DNA of 64,000 nt from Lomentospora prolificans (GCA_029532625.1 JARFXM010000003.1:310001-374000), one strand, 5' to 3'; shown: positions 26,573 through 39,094, counted from the first letter of the stretch. Notes: a model not told the origin generated them from the sequence alone. Translations and numbers: made by a program.

Positions 26573-27251
26573 GCCGCATCGAGGTTGGGAGGATGCGTAA
26601 TGGAGAAAATGGAATCGACACGGCGTACGATGACGAAAGGGTTGGGTTGTCGGTATGCTTAAAGTTCGGCAGAAGCGGTCATTAGAAGTGATCAACCACA
26701 CGGCTTGATGTTGCTGGAGTTTGGCTAGGATGTGTATAACGAGAGCCTTCTGATCAAAATGCCGCGCAAAAGCAAAATTAGAAATATAAAACAGTCGTGC
26801 TGCGTTATACAAACATTAGCGTGGAATTAAGAACGAAAATTCAAAGCCAGAAAGACAAATAACGATTTGTCGTGGGTTGTCGTGGTCCGGTCGCATTGCT
26901 CTCTCAGGCTACGTAACACCCCTTCTAGGATCTCGTGCTTTAGAAACAGCTCAATGGGACGGCTCGACCCCTAGTTGGAGGATATCCCGATAATTTTCCG
27001 AGACCCTCGAGGTACCAAAGTACCTTTATGGCCCAAACTACACAAACACTCAGGCTTTTATGCAGAGTATAGTAATTAGTGCGTGGTACATTAGTTAGCC
27101 CCACTCATGGCGGGAACCTCGGCGACGCGCTTCTAACACGTCCTCCAGCGCGTAAAGAGGTTATCCCACCCTCCTCAAATTCACGATCTCAAAGCATATC
27201 CCGCCGCCACAACCCTGGGAGATAGGCATCGCAGGTGCTTCTCCCCGCAAA
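26573..27251. promoter_or_regulatory. Divergent NEO1/RFC promoter region with two ACGCG motifs
   Basis: This 679-base region separates the start codons of NEO1 (minus) and the RFC subunit (plus). ACGCG at 27125-27129 and its reverse complement CGCGT at 27149-27153 form an inverted pair about 100-125 bases upstream of the RFC start. ACGCG is the core of the MluI cell-cycle box bound by MBF, which drives replication genes at G1/S in yeasts. That this pair is functional is an inference from motif and gene identity. Confidence 0.45.
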
Positions 27252-28441
27252 ATGTCCAATTCTAAACCAGCTGAGACCGGCGAGTCGTCAAACTCCGCCT
27301 CGAAGGCTGCTCTCGCCCGCGCGACCAACGGAAACCCTACCTATGAGCTCCCCTGGTAGGCTTCTTCCTGGCCGTCAATACCGTTCAAGCTAGAATTAAT
27401 GAGATTATTCAGGGTCGAAAAGTACAGACCAATCTTTCTTGACGATGTAGTCGGTAACACCGAGACGATAGAGCGCCTCAAAATTATCGCGCGAGAAGGC
27501 AACATGCCCCATGTTATCATTTCGGGGATGCCTGGTATCGGTAAAACGACGAGCATCCACTGCCTAGCAAGGCAACTTCTCGGAGACGCCTATAAGGAAG
27601 CCGTCCTAGAACTCAACGCCAGTGATGAAAGAGGTGAGACCGGTTGGCACGTTAGCCCCACCTGAAGCTTGGTTTAATCAACGGCCCTCCAGGAATCGAT
27701 GTCGTGAGAAACCGAATCAAGGGCTTCGCTCAAAAGAAAGTTACCCTCCCCGCCGGCCGGCACAAGCTCGTCATCTTGGATGAAGCCGACAGCATGACAT
27801 CCGGTGCGCAACAAGCTCTTCGCCGAACGATGGAGATCTACTCCAACACGACCCGCTTCGCTTTTGCCTGCAACCAATCTAACAAAATTATCGAACCTCT
27901 CCAGTCCCGTTGCGCAATTCTGCGATACTCTCGATTAACAGATGCTCAAGTAGTAAAGAGGCTATTACAGATTATCGAAGCCGAGAAGGTCGAGTATAGC
28001 GACGATGGGTTGGCGGCGCTCGTGTTCAGTGCCGAAGGAGACATGCGACAGGCGATCAACAACCTACAATCCACTTTTGCCGGTTTTGGCTTTGTTTCGG
28101 GAGACAATGTATTCAAGGTCGTGGACTCTCCGCATCCTATCAAGGTGCAAGCCATGCTGAAGGCGTGCTACGAGGGTAACGTTGACGCGGCACTCGACAC
28201 ACTCAGGGAGCTTTGGGAACTCGGCTACTCCAGCCACGATATCATTAGCACCATGTTCAAGGTTACCAAGACAATCCCCACCCTCAGTGAGCATTCAAAA
28301 CTGGAATTTGTCAAGGAGATCGGGTTCACTCATATGAAGATTTTGGAGGGTGTTCAAACACTGCTACAGCTCAGTGGTTGTGTGGCGAGGCTTTGCAAGT
28401 TGAACATGGACCCCAAGAAGTTTGAGATCCCATCGAAATAA
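27252..28441 (+). CDS. RFC4: Replication factor C small subunit (human RFC2 / yeast Rfc4 type)
   Basis: Exons are 27252-27355, 27413-27633 and 27693-28441, giving 357 residues. RFC loads the PCNA clamp at primer ends during replication and repair. Visible RFC boxes are ELPWVEKYRP at the exon 1/2 junction, Walker A GMPGIGKTT near 74, NASDERGIDVVR, Walker B ILDEADSM near 136, and the SRC motif QSRCAILRY near 179, which supplies the arginine finger in trans. The GMPGIGKT form of Walker A differs from the usual GPPGTGKT but, as I recall, is normal for this subunit in filamentous fungi. The IDVVRN and THMKI blocks fit the human RFC2 / yeast Rfc4 group better than other small subunits. Only 215 bases separate its stop from the opposing small gene. 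Confidence 0.94.
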
Positions 28442-28656
28442 TGGGTTGGTGCGCATTCTAGGCGGGGCGGCGTTTGAATTTCGGGAATCAAAAGTCAATT
28501 CTACTATTGGTCGAGATGCAAGATATAAGCTCTTGAGAAGAGATATTCACTTATCATGAACAGGCTGGTATTTCTGTATTACCAGGCCAAAGTCCATATA
28601 TAGTACATAATAAACGATCTTTAAACTTCGGGGGAGTTGAAAGACCTTTCCACGCT

Positions 28657-29050
28657 TCATTTCTGGCTCTTTTCCTCCATAAATTCTTGCTCATACCTCT
28701 CCCACTTGGCCTGGTCCCTCAATATTCTCCTCTGCATCCTCATCCTGTGCTCGTACATTCTCATCCGATTATCCGCCTCAATCATCCCCCCCCATAATCA
28801 TTGCAGAAAGTTGTATATACCTAAATTCCGTGTTGGTCTCACAGTAAAACAGTTAGATATCAAAGGAGGAATAGCATTACACTTTGAATTGGATGGTTAA
28901 CCCTCTGTATAAAGGATACGCGGTTTGGCCGATGCCTCCGAGGACAGCTGCTACGGCGCCCCATTTGAGAGAGCCTACTATGGCGCCGCGGCCGGCCTCC
29001 CATGCGGCTTCCGAAGCTTCTTCCGATTTTAGAGGATTCCACGTCGGCAT
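28657..29050 (-). pseudogene. Small fungal membrane protein with a 1-base frameshift in a G8 run
   Basis: Exons on the minus strand are 29050-28881 and 28820-28657. The N-terminal part starts MPTWNPLKSEEASEAAWEAG and has one hydrophobic segment (GAVAAVLGGIGQTAYPL) followed by LYRGLTIQFKVYIQL. I recall a small conserved fungal protein with this plan, continuing GGMIEADxRMRxYEHRxRMQ, but cannot name its function; it may be mitochondrial. Here the run at 28786-28793 (eight C on the plus strand) makes the frame end ...GGDD then stop, while the next frame reads on as GMIEADNRMRMYEHRMRMQ to a stop at 28657-28659. Seven bases in the run would restore one frame. This is either a true frameshift or a homopolymer base-call error. 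The promoter is shared with the derlin gene. Confidence 0.72.
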
Positions 29051-29664
29051 TGTTGAATGTCCCAGGTTTTGGGTTGAGGTCCGATGATGGGGTAGCTGTC
29101 TCCGGAGGGCGGGGTGTCGCGTGACAGAGTTTGGCAGAGTCTCCAAGACAGGGAAGCAGGTAAAATCAAAATAAAGCATAAACTATTATTTCCAAGAGAA
29201 TATTACACGGAAGGGTAAAAAAAAGGCAATCTCTCAGAATCGTCTTACTCGAGTCTCCAAATCAAAGAGCTTGCCTCTCGCCTCAATGAGCTCAGGTGAG
29301 TTCTCCCGGCTAATCGACGGCAGAATAGCTGCCCCCCACACCTGGTGCTTAGCTCCCTTTTTCCCGCCATTTAAATTTGGGAGGATTCCAGCTCCTTCTG
29401 TTCCTCCCACGACTTTTCCCCTTTCCAAAAAGAACACGAATCACCAAACCAAATTTGAAAATTGACCAACAATGTGAAAGAAACAAAACACCGTCAGCGC
29501 CGTAGCCTGCGCAGACACACTTTCTTCCTCTAAAATACTACTATACCACACCCAACCCATCTCTTTGGTTTCGATTTCCATCAGCCGGAGAAACACTAGG
29601 CACTTGCCGACCACAAGTCTTTGCATCCGTGGTATTTTTACCCGCGTGGGGATTTCCAGTCAAG
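29051..29664. promoter_or_regulatory. Divergent promoter region of the small membrane protein and derlin
   Basis: These 614 bases separate two start codons pointing outward. The stretch is A/T- and pyrimidine-rich near the derlin start. No specific site is recognised. Confidence 0.4.
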
Positions 29665-30939
29665 ATGTCGACTCAGTCAGGGCCTGGTGAGCAGCTGCTG
29701 GACATGTGGCGGCGATTGCCTCCCTTCGCCAGGTAAGCATCCAATTCGAACCAGTCCTTTTGTTCTTGGGATCTCAAAAATCTGACTATCGTTTCCGTGA
29801 AGAAACCTCGCTACCTTCTCGTTCGCCATGTCCATTCTATGCTACATGGACTTCGTATCCATCTACCGTGTACTATGGCATACGGACCACATCTTCAAGT
29901 TTTTCCCTGAGATCTGGCGTTATCCAACGTCGTTCCTCCTGACCCATCCATCGTGGGGAATGCTTTTAGACCCGTACTTTCTATACATATACCTCTCCGA
30001 ACTAGAGAAGGGCAACCCCCGGTTCCCGAGGCGTGAGGACATCTTATGGTACCTCTTCTTCGTCTCTGCGAGCATGCTGGTATGTATTAAGCCCACTTCA
30101 ATACCGCTACTCTGTTTGCTTTTCTTTGCCCCCGTATTTGGCCGACTAGCGGCAATACCAAGCCCCTCATATATCTGCCCGCATAGTGGATTCCCACAGC
30201 TATAGCGGTTCCTGGAAATGAGGAAGATCGCCCCTGCACCTTGACCTCTCCACTCATTCGCAAACAGGAGTTTGGTTCGGGTGCGGGCATGGTGGGATGT
30301 CTATATGGATGGCTCGACTGGTCTCTAATACTGGCTCGGGTGGTTTTTCAGCGCCCTACATTACTTCGCCTTGTACTTATTTTTTATGCCTCCCGTTGCC
30401 ATCTCATTTCACTTCGAAGTTCTTTGGACACAACCGAGGCTAACTTGAGTCGCAAGACTATCACCGAGCTCGTGTGGCGCTACACCCCGCTCCTCTCAGG
30501 GCCATACTACATGTTCATTTCCGGCCTCATCATGGCCCTCTGCTACACTGTCCATCAGGATCAGCGCGGCCGCATGGCCACTTTTTTCGTCTTCCCCGTT
30601 CCCGCCCAACTCATCCCTTACCTCATGATCGCATCCTCTGTCGTCATGGGTAACACATCGGAGATCCCTCTCCAACTTACCGGTCTTGTCGTCGCCCACT
30701 TTTGGGACTTTGGCAGACGTCTTTGGCCCGAGTTCGCGGGTGGCAGGAACCTCTTGCCTACCCCTGGCTTCCTTTCGTATTTGGTCGACACTCCAAGGAT
30801 GCTGAGGAGAGACTACGGCGCTGTGTACGTCCCGACCGGTGGCGAGCCGAGCACGGCCAGGAGCACGGGTCTTGCCCCTGGTCGTGGCCCTCTTCCCGAG
30901 TCATGGGAGTCGAGGGGCCCTGGTAGGAGACTGGGCTAG
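29665..30939 (+). CDS. DER1: Derlin family protein (Der1-like)
   Basis: Exons are 29665-29732, 29803-30079 and 30457-30939, giving 275 residues. Derlins are rhomboid-like ER membrane proteins that pass misfolded proteins to the cytosol for degradation. The derlin WR motif is present (IWRYPTSFLLTHP), preceded by LPPFARN and followed by DPYFLYIYLSELE. Later blocks include MALCYTVHQDQ.GR, PAQLIPYLM, and HFWDF..RLWPEF.GG.NLLPTPGFL. The tail is Gly/Pro/Ser-rich. The second intron is unusually long for this window (377 bases). I set its acceptor at 30456 because a GCTAAC branch precedes it and the join gives the expected spacing, SASML-TITELVW. Yeast Dfm1 is the alternative name; I did not resolve Der1 from Dfm1. 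Confidence 0.85.
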
Positions 30940-31673
30940 GCAGTGCTACGAATAATTATTGTATGAGTACTGTACATCATGATATGTTTTATCTTGAGGC
31001 GAGCGTGCCTGGAAATAGCTGCTCTGGATTAGGCGGTTATCGATTTTACCTAATGATACCAATGTTGTATTCTTAATTCCTCCTTTCCTGTAAAACTATA
31101 AAACGGCAGTGCTTGCTCCTCGATCAGATGGGGCGTCCTTAGCTCGCCGTAGTGTTTAGCTCGATCGGGCGCGGGCGCCTTTGAAGGAACCCAGCAGCGA
31201 GACGAGACTACCGCTCGAGTTGTCTCCGATATCCAGCCTACTGCAAGGGAGGGTCGCTGTCACTTCGTTGATTTACCCACCCGCGACTCAAAGGGCCTAT
31301 CTCTTTGCAGCAAGTGTAGATTCAAAATCTAAATTCAAGAACAGGAACTCCAAAGTATCTAAATATCCCTATATGTAACGTGCCCTTCTCATCCCTTCAT
31401 TCCGTATGGATATCCCATTAAATTGAACCCAAGAATTTCCAAAATCATTGCCCACTGTACTCCTTTATATGTGCCATGAAACCCTGTTAAACCAGCGATA
31501 AGCGAATGATGACTCCCAACTCAAAGTAGTCCGTTTGGTATCAGGCCTAATGCTTCCCGAGGCAAGTACCCAGACTGCCCATTCCTAGACCCTGCACTTT
31601 TGAATATATATATATATATATATATAGACTCCCACATAAGAAAAGTTCTGTTTTATTCCTTTCCTTCACCTAC
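30940..31673. other. Convergent 3' region with a (TA)n tract
   Basis: These 734 bases separate the facing stop codons of the derlin gene and 12-Cys paralogue A. A TA dinucleotide run lies at 31604-31626. No coding frame is convincing. Confidence 0.5.
31604..31626. repeat. (TA)n microsatellite
   Basis: About 11 uninterrupted TA units lie just downstream of the stop codon of 12-Cys paralogue A, probably in its 3' untranslated region. Confidence 0.9.
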
Positions 31674-33259
31674 TTAGTAATTGGGAGGATCAACCCTCTG
31701 ATACCTGGGCTTGGACGAGGATGACTCGTTGACCGTGGCAGCCTCGATGTTGATCGTGGGAGGGGTGTATTTCTTGGGGCCCTTAGTGCGTCCTATTGAA
31801 GGGGCAGCTATGGAAGGTACCTTGGCAGCGCGAGGAGGTGGTGGGGGCATAAGGAAGCCCTCGGGAAGAGCAGTAGCGTTACTATGGGGGGCGGTGGTCT
31901 GTTCGGTAGCAGGCGGTTGGGGTGTGCTGGATCTGGAGTCGACGGAAGGCTCTCGAGAGTGCATCCGCGAAAAGTTTTGTACTTGGTTTCGAAGGGGGTG
32001 GCTCGAGGAGGTATTAGGATTATAGAGGCCGGGGTGGCCTTGGCTCGGCTGAGGGGAGGGAGTGACGGAGGAACGTGAATCGTGGGGTACGTAGGCGGGA
32101 TGCGTCGGGGCTAAAGAATTTTGGCCACTAAACGACCGGCTGTGATTATAGTTGTGGGAGAATTGTTGCGTGCGGCTGGTGTTGTTGTTGTTGTTGCTGT
32201 TAATAGTTCTCTTGGCTCGGGGAGCTTCGTCCTTCTCGCCGTACTGGTCGGCGTAGTTTGAGGCTCGGCTGGACGAGTTGGAATGCGACGCCTTGTACTC
32301 GGGCGCGGCCCACGGCTGGGCGTAGGAGATCATAGTTCGCGAGCTACTCCGCGAGTTAGGGTCTTCTGCCCCTCCGTTGTGGTCCTGATCCTTGGACATA
32401 CTTCGCTTCTTCCTACGATACACAAACCAGAGTGCAAAGCCTCCGAATACAAACAGGGCAGCGCCTATTGCGATACCAACTATAGTACCGGTGGTAAGGC
32501 TGTTGGGAGAAGCGCCCTCCTCTTCATTCTCTTCACTATTGGGATCTGTGACCTCCAACGCGGAACGCGTGAAAGGCGATCCACTAATTCCGAGAGTGCT
32601 TCCGGCGGCAGGCTTCTGAGTACACCCAACTTGAAGGGCAACCATGACTAGAATAAGGATGTTAGTAAATTCAGTTACCCGACAGATTTGAGCTTGTGGA
32701 GCAACCTACAATTTCCTAGATACGTCTCATCATCGCTCGACTTCAGGCACGCAACACACGACTTCAAGGTCTTGCCAAAGAACGCACTGTTCGAAGCGGT
32801 ACAGTAGCCCAAGGTATCAGACTCGGGGTCAAGGTTTCCATCAAGTATCGCGTCCTTCAAAGGCTCGCAGGCCCAGTTGATGACGCAAGGCGAGTTGATA
32901 ACCTTGTCCTTGTCCTCGAAGCCGTACAAACAGGTGCCGAGGGCGTATCTCAGGTTGTAGATCAGCCAGAAGATGTCGCTCTCGGTGCCATTGGTCTTTT
33001 GGCTCTTCTGCAAGCATTCCATGCAGCTCTTGTACTTGATTCCTACGGCATCGCTTGCGAATTTGCTATCCTGGCAGACGATATCGGTTGCGTTGGTGGA
33101 AGACGAATCGGGTGAGAACGGATCTCCCGTCTCCAGGTCCATGCAGATCGAGGCGCATGGCGACCCTGGTGTTACCTCGAGGCTGAGAACGGGGCGGAAA
33201 CAGACGAGGAAAAGGAGAAAGGAGAGAAAGAGGGACGGCGATAGACGTAAAGAAGCCAT
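31674..33259 (-). CDS. 12-Cys ectodomain single-pass membrane protein, paralogue A
   Basis: Exons are 33259-32710 and 32647-31674, giving 507 residues. The ATG at 33259 starts a signal peptide of about 25 residues; the frame is open further upstream but only from TTG. The ectodomain has 12 cysteines in the order GSPC-x3-C, VC, C-x2-C, C after YNLRYALGT, PC, AC, YC, C-x2-C and a final GC-x-Q-x-P-x2-G, with several possible N-glycosylation sites. A single helix lies at about 237-259, then RRKKR, then about 245 cytosolic residues rich in Ser, Asn, Pro and His. The phase-1 intron falls after YLGN, the same place as in the other two copies. I know no named domain for it. The architecture suggests a surface receptor or sensor, as an inference. 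Paralogues are at 50522 and 60710. Confidence 0.87.
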
Positions 33260-36200
33260 CGTGTGCGAGATAGAGAAAAAGGAAAGAGGAAAGAATAGGG
33301 GATGGAGACGCCTCAGGTAGAGGGTTCTCAAGCAGGGAGGATAGAGGAGAGAGAGAGAGAGAGAGAGAGAAAGAGGAAGACTATAAGACCTGGATCTCAG
33401 GCATGGCCAAATTGGACTCCTTTTCCCTTCAAATCCTTCAGTTCGGGCGGTGGCGAGCGGCGACCAGTCGATACAGCAGAATTGGTCGGTATAAATGCGG
33501 GTCAGACGAGCGATATCGAGTTATGCCAAGGAATATACTTTTTGAATCTCACTCAATGAGACTCGACGAGATTGGAGATATCTGTCTTGTATAAAGTGAA
33601 AGAGGGGAAACCGGAGGGAAGAGGAATCGTCAACGAAAGCCTACGCCACAAAAGTTTTGGGGGGAGCATATGATTCATATATCGACGGGATGCAGGTTAG
33701 AGTACCATCGGCCGGTAAGATGATAGGGAAGGTTGCTTGTACTCTATGCAGGTATATGATAGCTACATGGGACTAGCAGAATAGGAAGAGAAAAAAGGCA
33801 ATGGCCGGCGCGACAATGGAGAAAGTATGTGTGTGTGGACCAGGCGCTTCGAGGGTGGTCTCCCCCGCGCTTCGTCTATCGGCTGTAAGTCTTCAATCGC
33901 CTACGAACTCTTCAATTGATAATGTAGGAGGTAGCCCCTTAGCAGTTTCAATACAGAGGCAGCAGGGGACTGGTTAAAGTGGTACGCTGCTTTGCAATTT
34001 TAGCCATGTGTCCCGGAATAGATTATACAGGGCAGCTGGGAATTGGAGGGGGAACCGAGTAGCGGCCCGCAGGTCCCTGGGCGCGTCGATGGTGAGTATT
34101 GAGACTCGCAAGACTGAAGACAAGGAGGAATAGTCGCCAGGAATCGAGTTGAGTGGAATCCTGGCTGGCCACGCGCTCAAGCATTGGGCGGTTGGGAGGG
34201 CCAGCGATGAGCGGCAGTACCCAGAATAGCAACATCTCAGACAGGCATCGGGCTAGCGTAGACCCGTTCGGCGGCCAAGCGCTCATGCCAGGCCTGTCGC
34301 CGGACTTGGTCCAACATGGTAACGCCAGGTTGCACGAGACTGCTAAGGTACATCTTCCAACCATGGGTGGAAAGCTGCGGTGTCATGTAAGTGCAGTCGG
34401 GGCAGCTGTGGTAGTATTCTGTCATTCTCAAGGCCCTCCCGATCTGATTAATCTCAGAGGGCTGGTTTACATCAGCCAACCATTGTGTCCTTGGCGGGCC
34501 TTGGCCAAGGGGTGGGGAGACGTGTGCCGTGGCCCCAATCCAATCAGAGCCGGTCATCCTCGCTCTGGGCGCCAAAGCTACCCTGGACAGGGCCTGGAGG
34601 CTTTCTTCCACGCGCCGGCCTGGCCAATAATACCGGGTCTCAGTTTCAAGGATAATTGAACGGGAGGAGCGCTGACATGGTTGGTCCCCTCGCTCTCGTC
34701 TCGGCGACTCCACACCTCCTTCCACCCGTGGCATGGCACCCGTTCCTTCCTCGCCGATTTTATGTCCTGAGCGCCGGCTCCTTCTCTCTCCGTCACTCGC
34801 CAACGAGCGACCCAGCGGCGCAAAGACCCTATCAGTGTAAGTGACAGGAACGTTCAGATAGACACGAAATATTAGTTTTGCGGAATCGGATTGAGGTACA
34901 CAATATGGCCGGAACACGCCAAGCTAAGCAATTACTACGTAAGGGATTGGTGTTGCTTGGGCCCAGCCAACCTCTTCGAACCAGATCCCCAGATCCCTCA
35001 CCCAACGCTCACCCAAAATTCATGTGCCCGTCTTGGGCCGAGGGTCTAGACCTTCATAGACTTTCCTCGACAATTCTTCCCGGGGCTCTGTTCCTTCCCG
35101 AAGATTCATTTTGAGGTTCTCCGGATCTTTATTCCCTTCTAGAGAGGAGGGAAGCACAAGTCTACTCCAAATTGAGCTCTCACCGTTGTAGGAGATGTGT
35201 TGCTGACATAGAGCTTTGCTGTAATGCCTTCCAGCAGCTCAAAAGGAGGCGAATGGAATGAATGCATTCATCTCGGCAGCATCCATGTTTACAGCCTCGG
35301 AATGACAGATACCGATGAGAGAAACCGGCATGCAATTGTTCCCCAGTAGGCCACAAGGTCGGATCAAATCCAGAGATCCGCCTCAAGGAAAGTGACGAGG
35401 TCAGCAATATTTTCTCCTTCCGGTAGACTGCAGCCATCGATGCCCGCTGCGAGTTCGCTCAGGCTCCTCCTCTCCGTCTGCGGGGTCGGGTTGGGCTCCT
35501 GAGGCTACTGAGGCTACCCTACCCTTGAAACGCAGAACAATCTGCCTTTCTTGAATTCACACAGAGGAAAAGGGAAGTCTCTCCGATTCCCCCTTGACCA
35601 GTACTCAAATTTTTCGAAGGCCGCCTATCCAACCTCCTTTTGAGGAAGTTGGTTGTGGGCCACGCATACTGAAGGTCAGAGTTCACATTGGATGTGACGG
35701 TGGCTGCATGGCCCGCCCAACCATGTTGTACCTCTATGCAGGACATTCGCTATTAGCACTGGGAGACTTTTCTCTTTTTTTCCCTCACTGATCCAAAAAT
35801 AACTTTGAAATGAACGGAGGTTCGAGGTTACGCAGGCGACCTGCTACATCGATATATGCGGCCTCTGATCGATCAATCGTCTCTCTAGCGGAAAGCATTT
35901 AATGAAGTTATCGAAATGACGGATTTGAATCTCATATTCTAAGCCTCTTATGTGCCTGATTATTCCAGCATTGTGATATCAAGGGATTCAAACCACGTTT
36001 CTCATGGAGAAGGACGTAATGGCGTAAGTAGCGTCTTCCTTCCGTCCGTCGGCCACATATGCTAGTTGGTCCCAGGCTTAGCGATATGCCAAGACGAGAG
36101 AGGTGTAGCATCGTTTGATATCTGTAGGTGAGAGCGATTCTCGGCACTTCGAATCTCCCTTTCCATCAGACCATTGATGCCTCGGTGAAATCCCGGTGGC

Positions 36201-39094
36201 GAGTCGTGCAACCTTGAACATGCCTTTGTTTGTTCTCCTATTATCAACTGCATCTCATCACATTCGAGTCAGTCACGAAGTTCAACTTTGATTTCTATTT
36301 AGGGAGCTTGGCCCCCAAATGTCAGAGTCGTGTTTCCCCTCTCCAGACTTACGTAGGCTTTTCCGAAGCACGATCCATGCCTTCACTGGTCTTTCGTCTC
36401 TCGCTTTTGCACTCCAACCCACCCATATTCTCGGAGCTGCTCGAGATCCCAGTCCCGAATTTCAACGTTATCGACATACTGTCTCAATTTCCCGCTCCTC
36501 TCGTTTGGCTGGCGGCTATTGCACATCTGGCTACCTTGTACTATTGTTAGAGCATCAATTCTGATTACAAGGGCAGCTGCGGTCTAGCGGCCAAGAGGCC
36601 ATCACATCAACAACTATTCGTCGGCTCGCTGTTTCACAAGCCTAGCAAAAACAACCTTTGTCGGGCGAGAGAGAAGGAGTTTGAACCATATCCGTGACTC
36701 TCTTCAGCACGATCTGGGTACCTTGGTAATGATCGTTCGGTCATATTTTGCGCGTTGTCTTGATCTCAGCTCTCCTAGAACACTCTCAGTCATGATGGGA
36801 CTCAATCAAAACGGCGGCTATTACTTTGACATCTTGCATGTATGAACTAGATATCATCATATTTCACTCTTGCTTGTATCCACGACCGCAGCCTCTCCAG
36901 GTAAGGTTAAAGATACCATCTTCCGTTTACAACGACAGCAAGCTTCCCTTCCATATTCACGGACCAGTCTCGTAAGGTTCGTAAATACCGTATAGACCAT
37001 ATGAGCCCAAGAGCAACACATCTGCCCTGGACTCGAGACAGAAACGGCATTTCTATACATTTAGGTTTCACGATCTTCACTAGCCATCTGAGAACACTCT
37101 GCAGCCCCCTATTTGATCAGTTCAGGAATATGATGCGTTGCTTTTTGGCAGGTTCTTCCGAGGGTCTAAAGTCCGCCATCGTTCCTATAGACATGAATGC
37201 TGAATGAGGGAAATCTTGAGGGACACCAAGTGTTCGAAAGACTGTGCTGCGGTGGGTGAAAATGCATTCCACTTAGAGCTAGTTCCGCTCCAAAGTCAGA
37301 TGGCGTATTTAGACGGATTTACCGGTTATAGTAGGATTATCATCTTGGTAGCCTGATACAATCGATTTCGTACTTCTTTCCCAGCTAGCTCCCCACGCTT
37401 TGGAACGCGCAAGAGACATTTCCTTCGTCCTTGGACGTACCGTCAATATCCGGTAGTATCATCACATCGGTCTAGATACATCTCAACGAGACCCCAGTAT
37501 AGCGCTCTTAGGTCTCGAATACGTGGTCCAAATACAACTCCACCACATATATCTTGGTAGCTGTCCCTTAGAGAACCTGAAAAAAAAAAGAAAAATCAAT
37601 TATGGAGATCAATAGGGGCCAGGAACCACACAGCTCGGCAGCGTGGAGGTCGAACTCACTACATCATTGAAGGCGAGATAGCAGTCTTTCACGAGTACGA
37701 GTTTCAAGTCTTATCACCTCTCTTGCATTGCTTGCCGGAAGACTATCAATGAGGTCTCTAAAAGGATAGAGAGGGCTGAGTCTTCTGTGCTCCATTCTAT
37801 GGGACCATCAGGCTGCCCGAATATCCACACTCTAATTACAGGATTAGCAAGCCGTCATAGGGTCCAGTAAAGTGTGGCAGGATCTAACGAGGGCAGGATG
37901 AGAACTGACAAGGATCGGATAAACCGAAGTGGACAGGTGCAATCAGACATAGAAACGAATTTTGTATGAAACATCAATCAGCTATTATCGTTATCACTGT
38001 ATCGTTTGAAGCAGTGATCGACTTGCGCATTTGGCATACAACAACTGACTAGTTCCAGCAAACAAGTGAAGCCATTCCCATATCTTCTATCTGTAGCAAC
38101 TCAAGTCGGTGGACGGCGGTAATGCCCTCGCCTACATTCCCATAAGCCCCGAAGCTGAACTCGGCTTAGAGCAGCGCTCGGCCAACCGGGCCATAATCCT
38201 TAGAGCCTATGATTTCAACGCTCACGATATTGGCTTGAACCCACCGAAGGTGACATCCGCCGGTTCTCTACGTGTGCTCACAGCAACCCGGTGTATCAGG
38301 TAGAAATATTACCACTCAAGCCGTGTAGACTGTACAAGTCTGTATTTCCACCGAGTACTCTCCAAGCCAACACGAGTTATCTGTGCTTCGCAGTTATATA
38401 ATGCCATAAGATTTGCAGGTTTCTGCTCCTAGGTGCGAGCTAGAGAATGCCAATCTTCTCTCTCAACATCCCGAGGAATAACGAAGAGGTGGTCTCTTCC
38501 TTATCCTCGCTTTCTATGTTTCACTACGCTGTATAAGTTACCGTGCGTTCGATGTAAGCAGACTCCTAGAGATTCATGCCTCTTAGGCCCGTTAGAGGAC
38601 CGTCGTTCACTCGATCTAACGGCATTTGAGGTCAAGAAGAAGAAGAGGAGAGGTGATGTGTAGATTTGGCCCTGGCTTGCTCCACCGTCGTTCTCATTGT
38701 ACCAGCTACGTGGGTGTCGTAATATTTATTCCGAGTTGTATGCTAGTGTCCTTCATCCTGTCCTACAGAAGCAATGATTAACAATCTTGTAGGTTCAAAG
38801 TTGTTTGCTGAGGCAATTGCGACGGACGGATATCCACAGATTGTGTCTGTACGGGTAGGCGCAACACGCATCAATGCTCCTATCCGCTACAACGCTACAA
38901 CTCTGCAGATGCCCCTTCCCTGGGAGATATCCCACAGCTCAACGTTGGGAAGTGAATGTTGATGATTCAATAGTATAACTACATCGCCTCCCCAAAGAGA
39001 GGTCTTGCCGTGATCATGACGGTCGCGAGAAACCTTACCTCCATTCCAATCACTAGCTTAATTGCATTTTGTAACAGCTAGTCGAGTTCTCAAA
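33260..39094. other. Gene-poor tract of 5.8 kb
   Basis: The first 340 bases are the leader side of paralogue A and include a GA repeat. Beyond that, reading both strands, I find only short open frames (none over about 230 codons, most under 80) that resemble nothing I know. Some fragments look weakly protein-like, for example the minus-strand frame around 35365-35460, but they are interrupted and unidentified. There is no terminal repeat, reverse transcriptase or transposase motif that I can see. It could be decayed coding or repeat DNA. Confidence 0.5.
33347..33371. repeat. (GA)n microsatellite
   Basis: A GA dinucleotide run lies about 90 bases upstream of the paralogue A start codon, which reads as a CT-rich leader tract on the coding strand. 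Confidence 0.9.

Noticed and set aside
26573..26812. N-terminal extension of NEO1 upstream of 26572
   Set aside because: The frame is open but begins only at a TTG. The ATG at 26572 gives a plausible start.
27529..27555. Non-consensus Walker A (GMPGIGKT) in the RFC subunit
   Set aside because: As I recall, this form is normal for this subunit in filamentous fungi, so it is not a sign of damage.
36575..36680. tRNA-like A-box (GCGGTCTAGCGGCC) resembling tRNA-Glu
   Set aside because: No acceptor stem closes, the anticodon arm does not fold, and there is no GGTTCGANNCC B-box at the right distance.
35180..37700. Possible decayed HET-domain gene on the minus strand
   Set aside because: A few fragments (MAAVYRKEK, LYWGLVEMYLDR) are vaguely reminiscent, but none of the HET signature motifs could be read in order.
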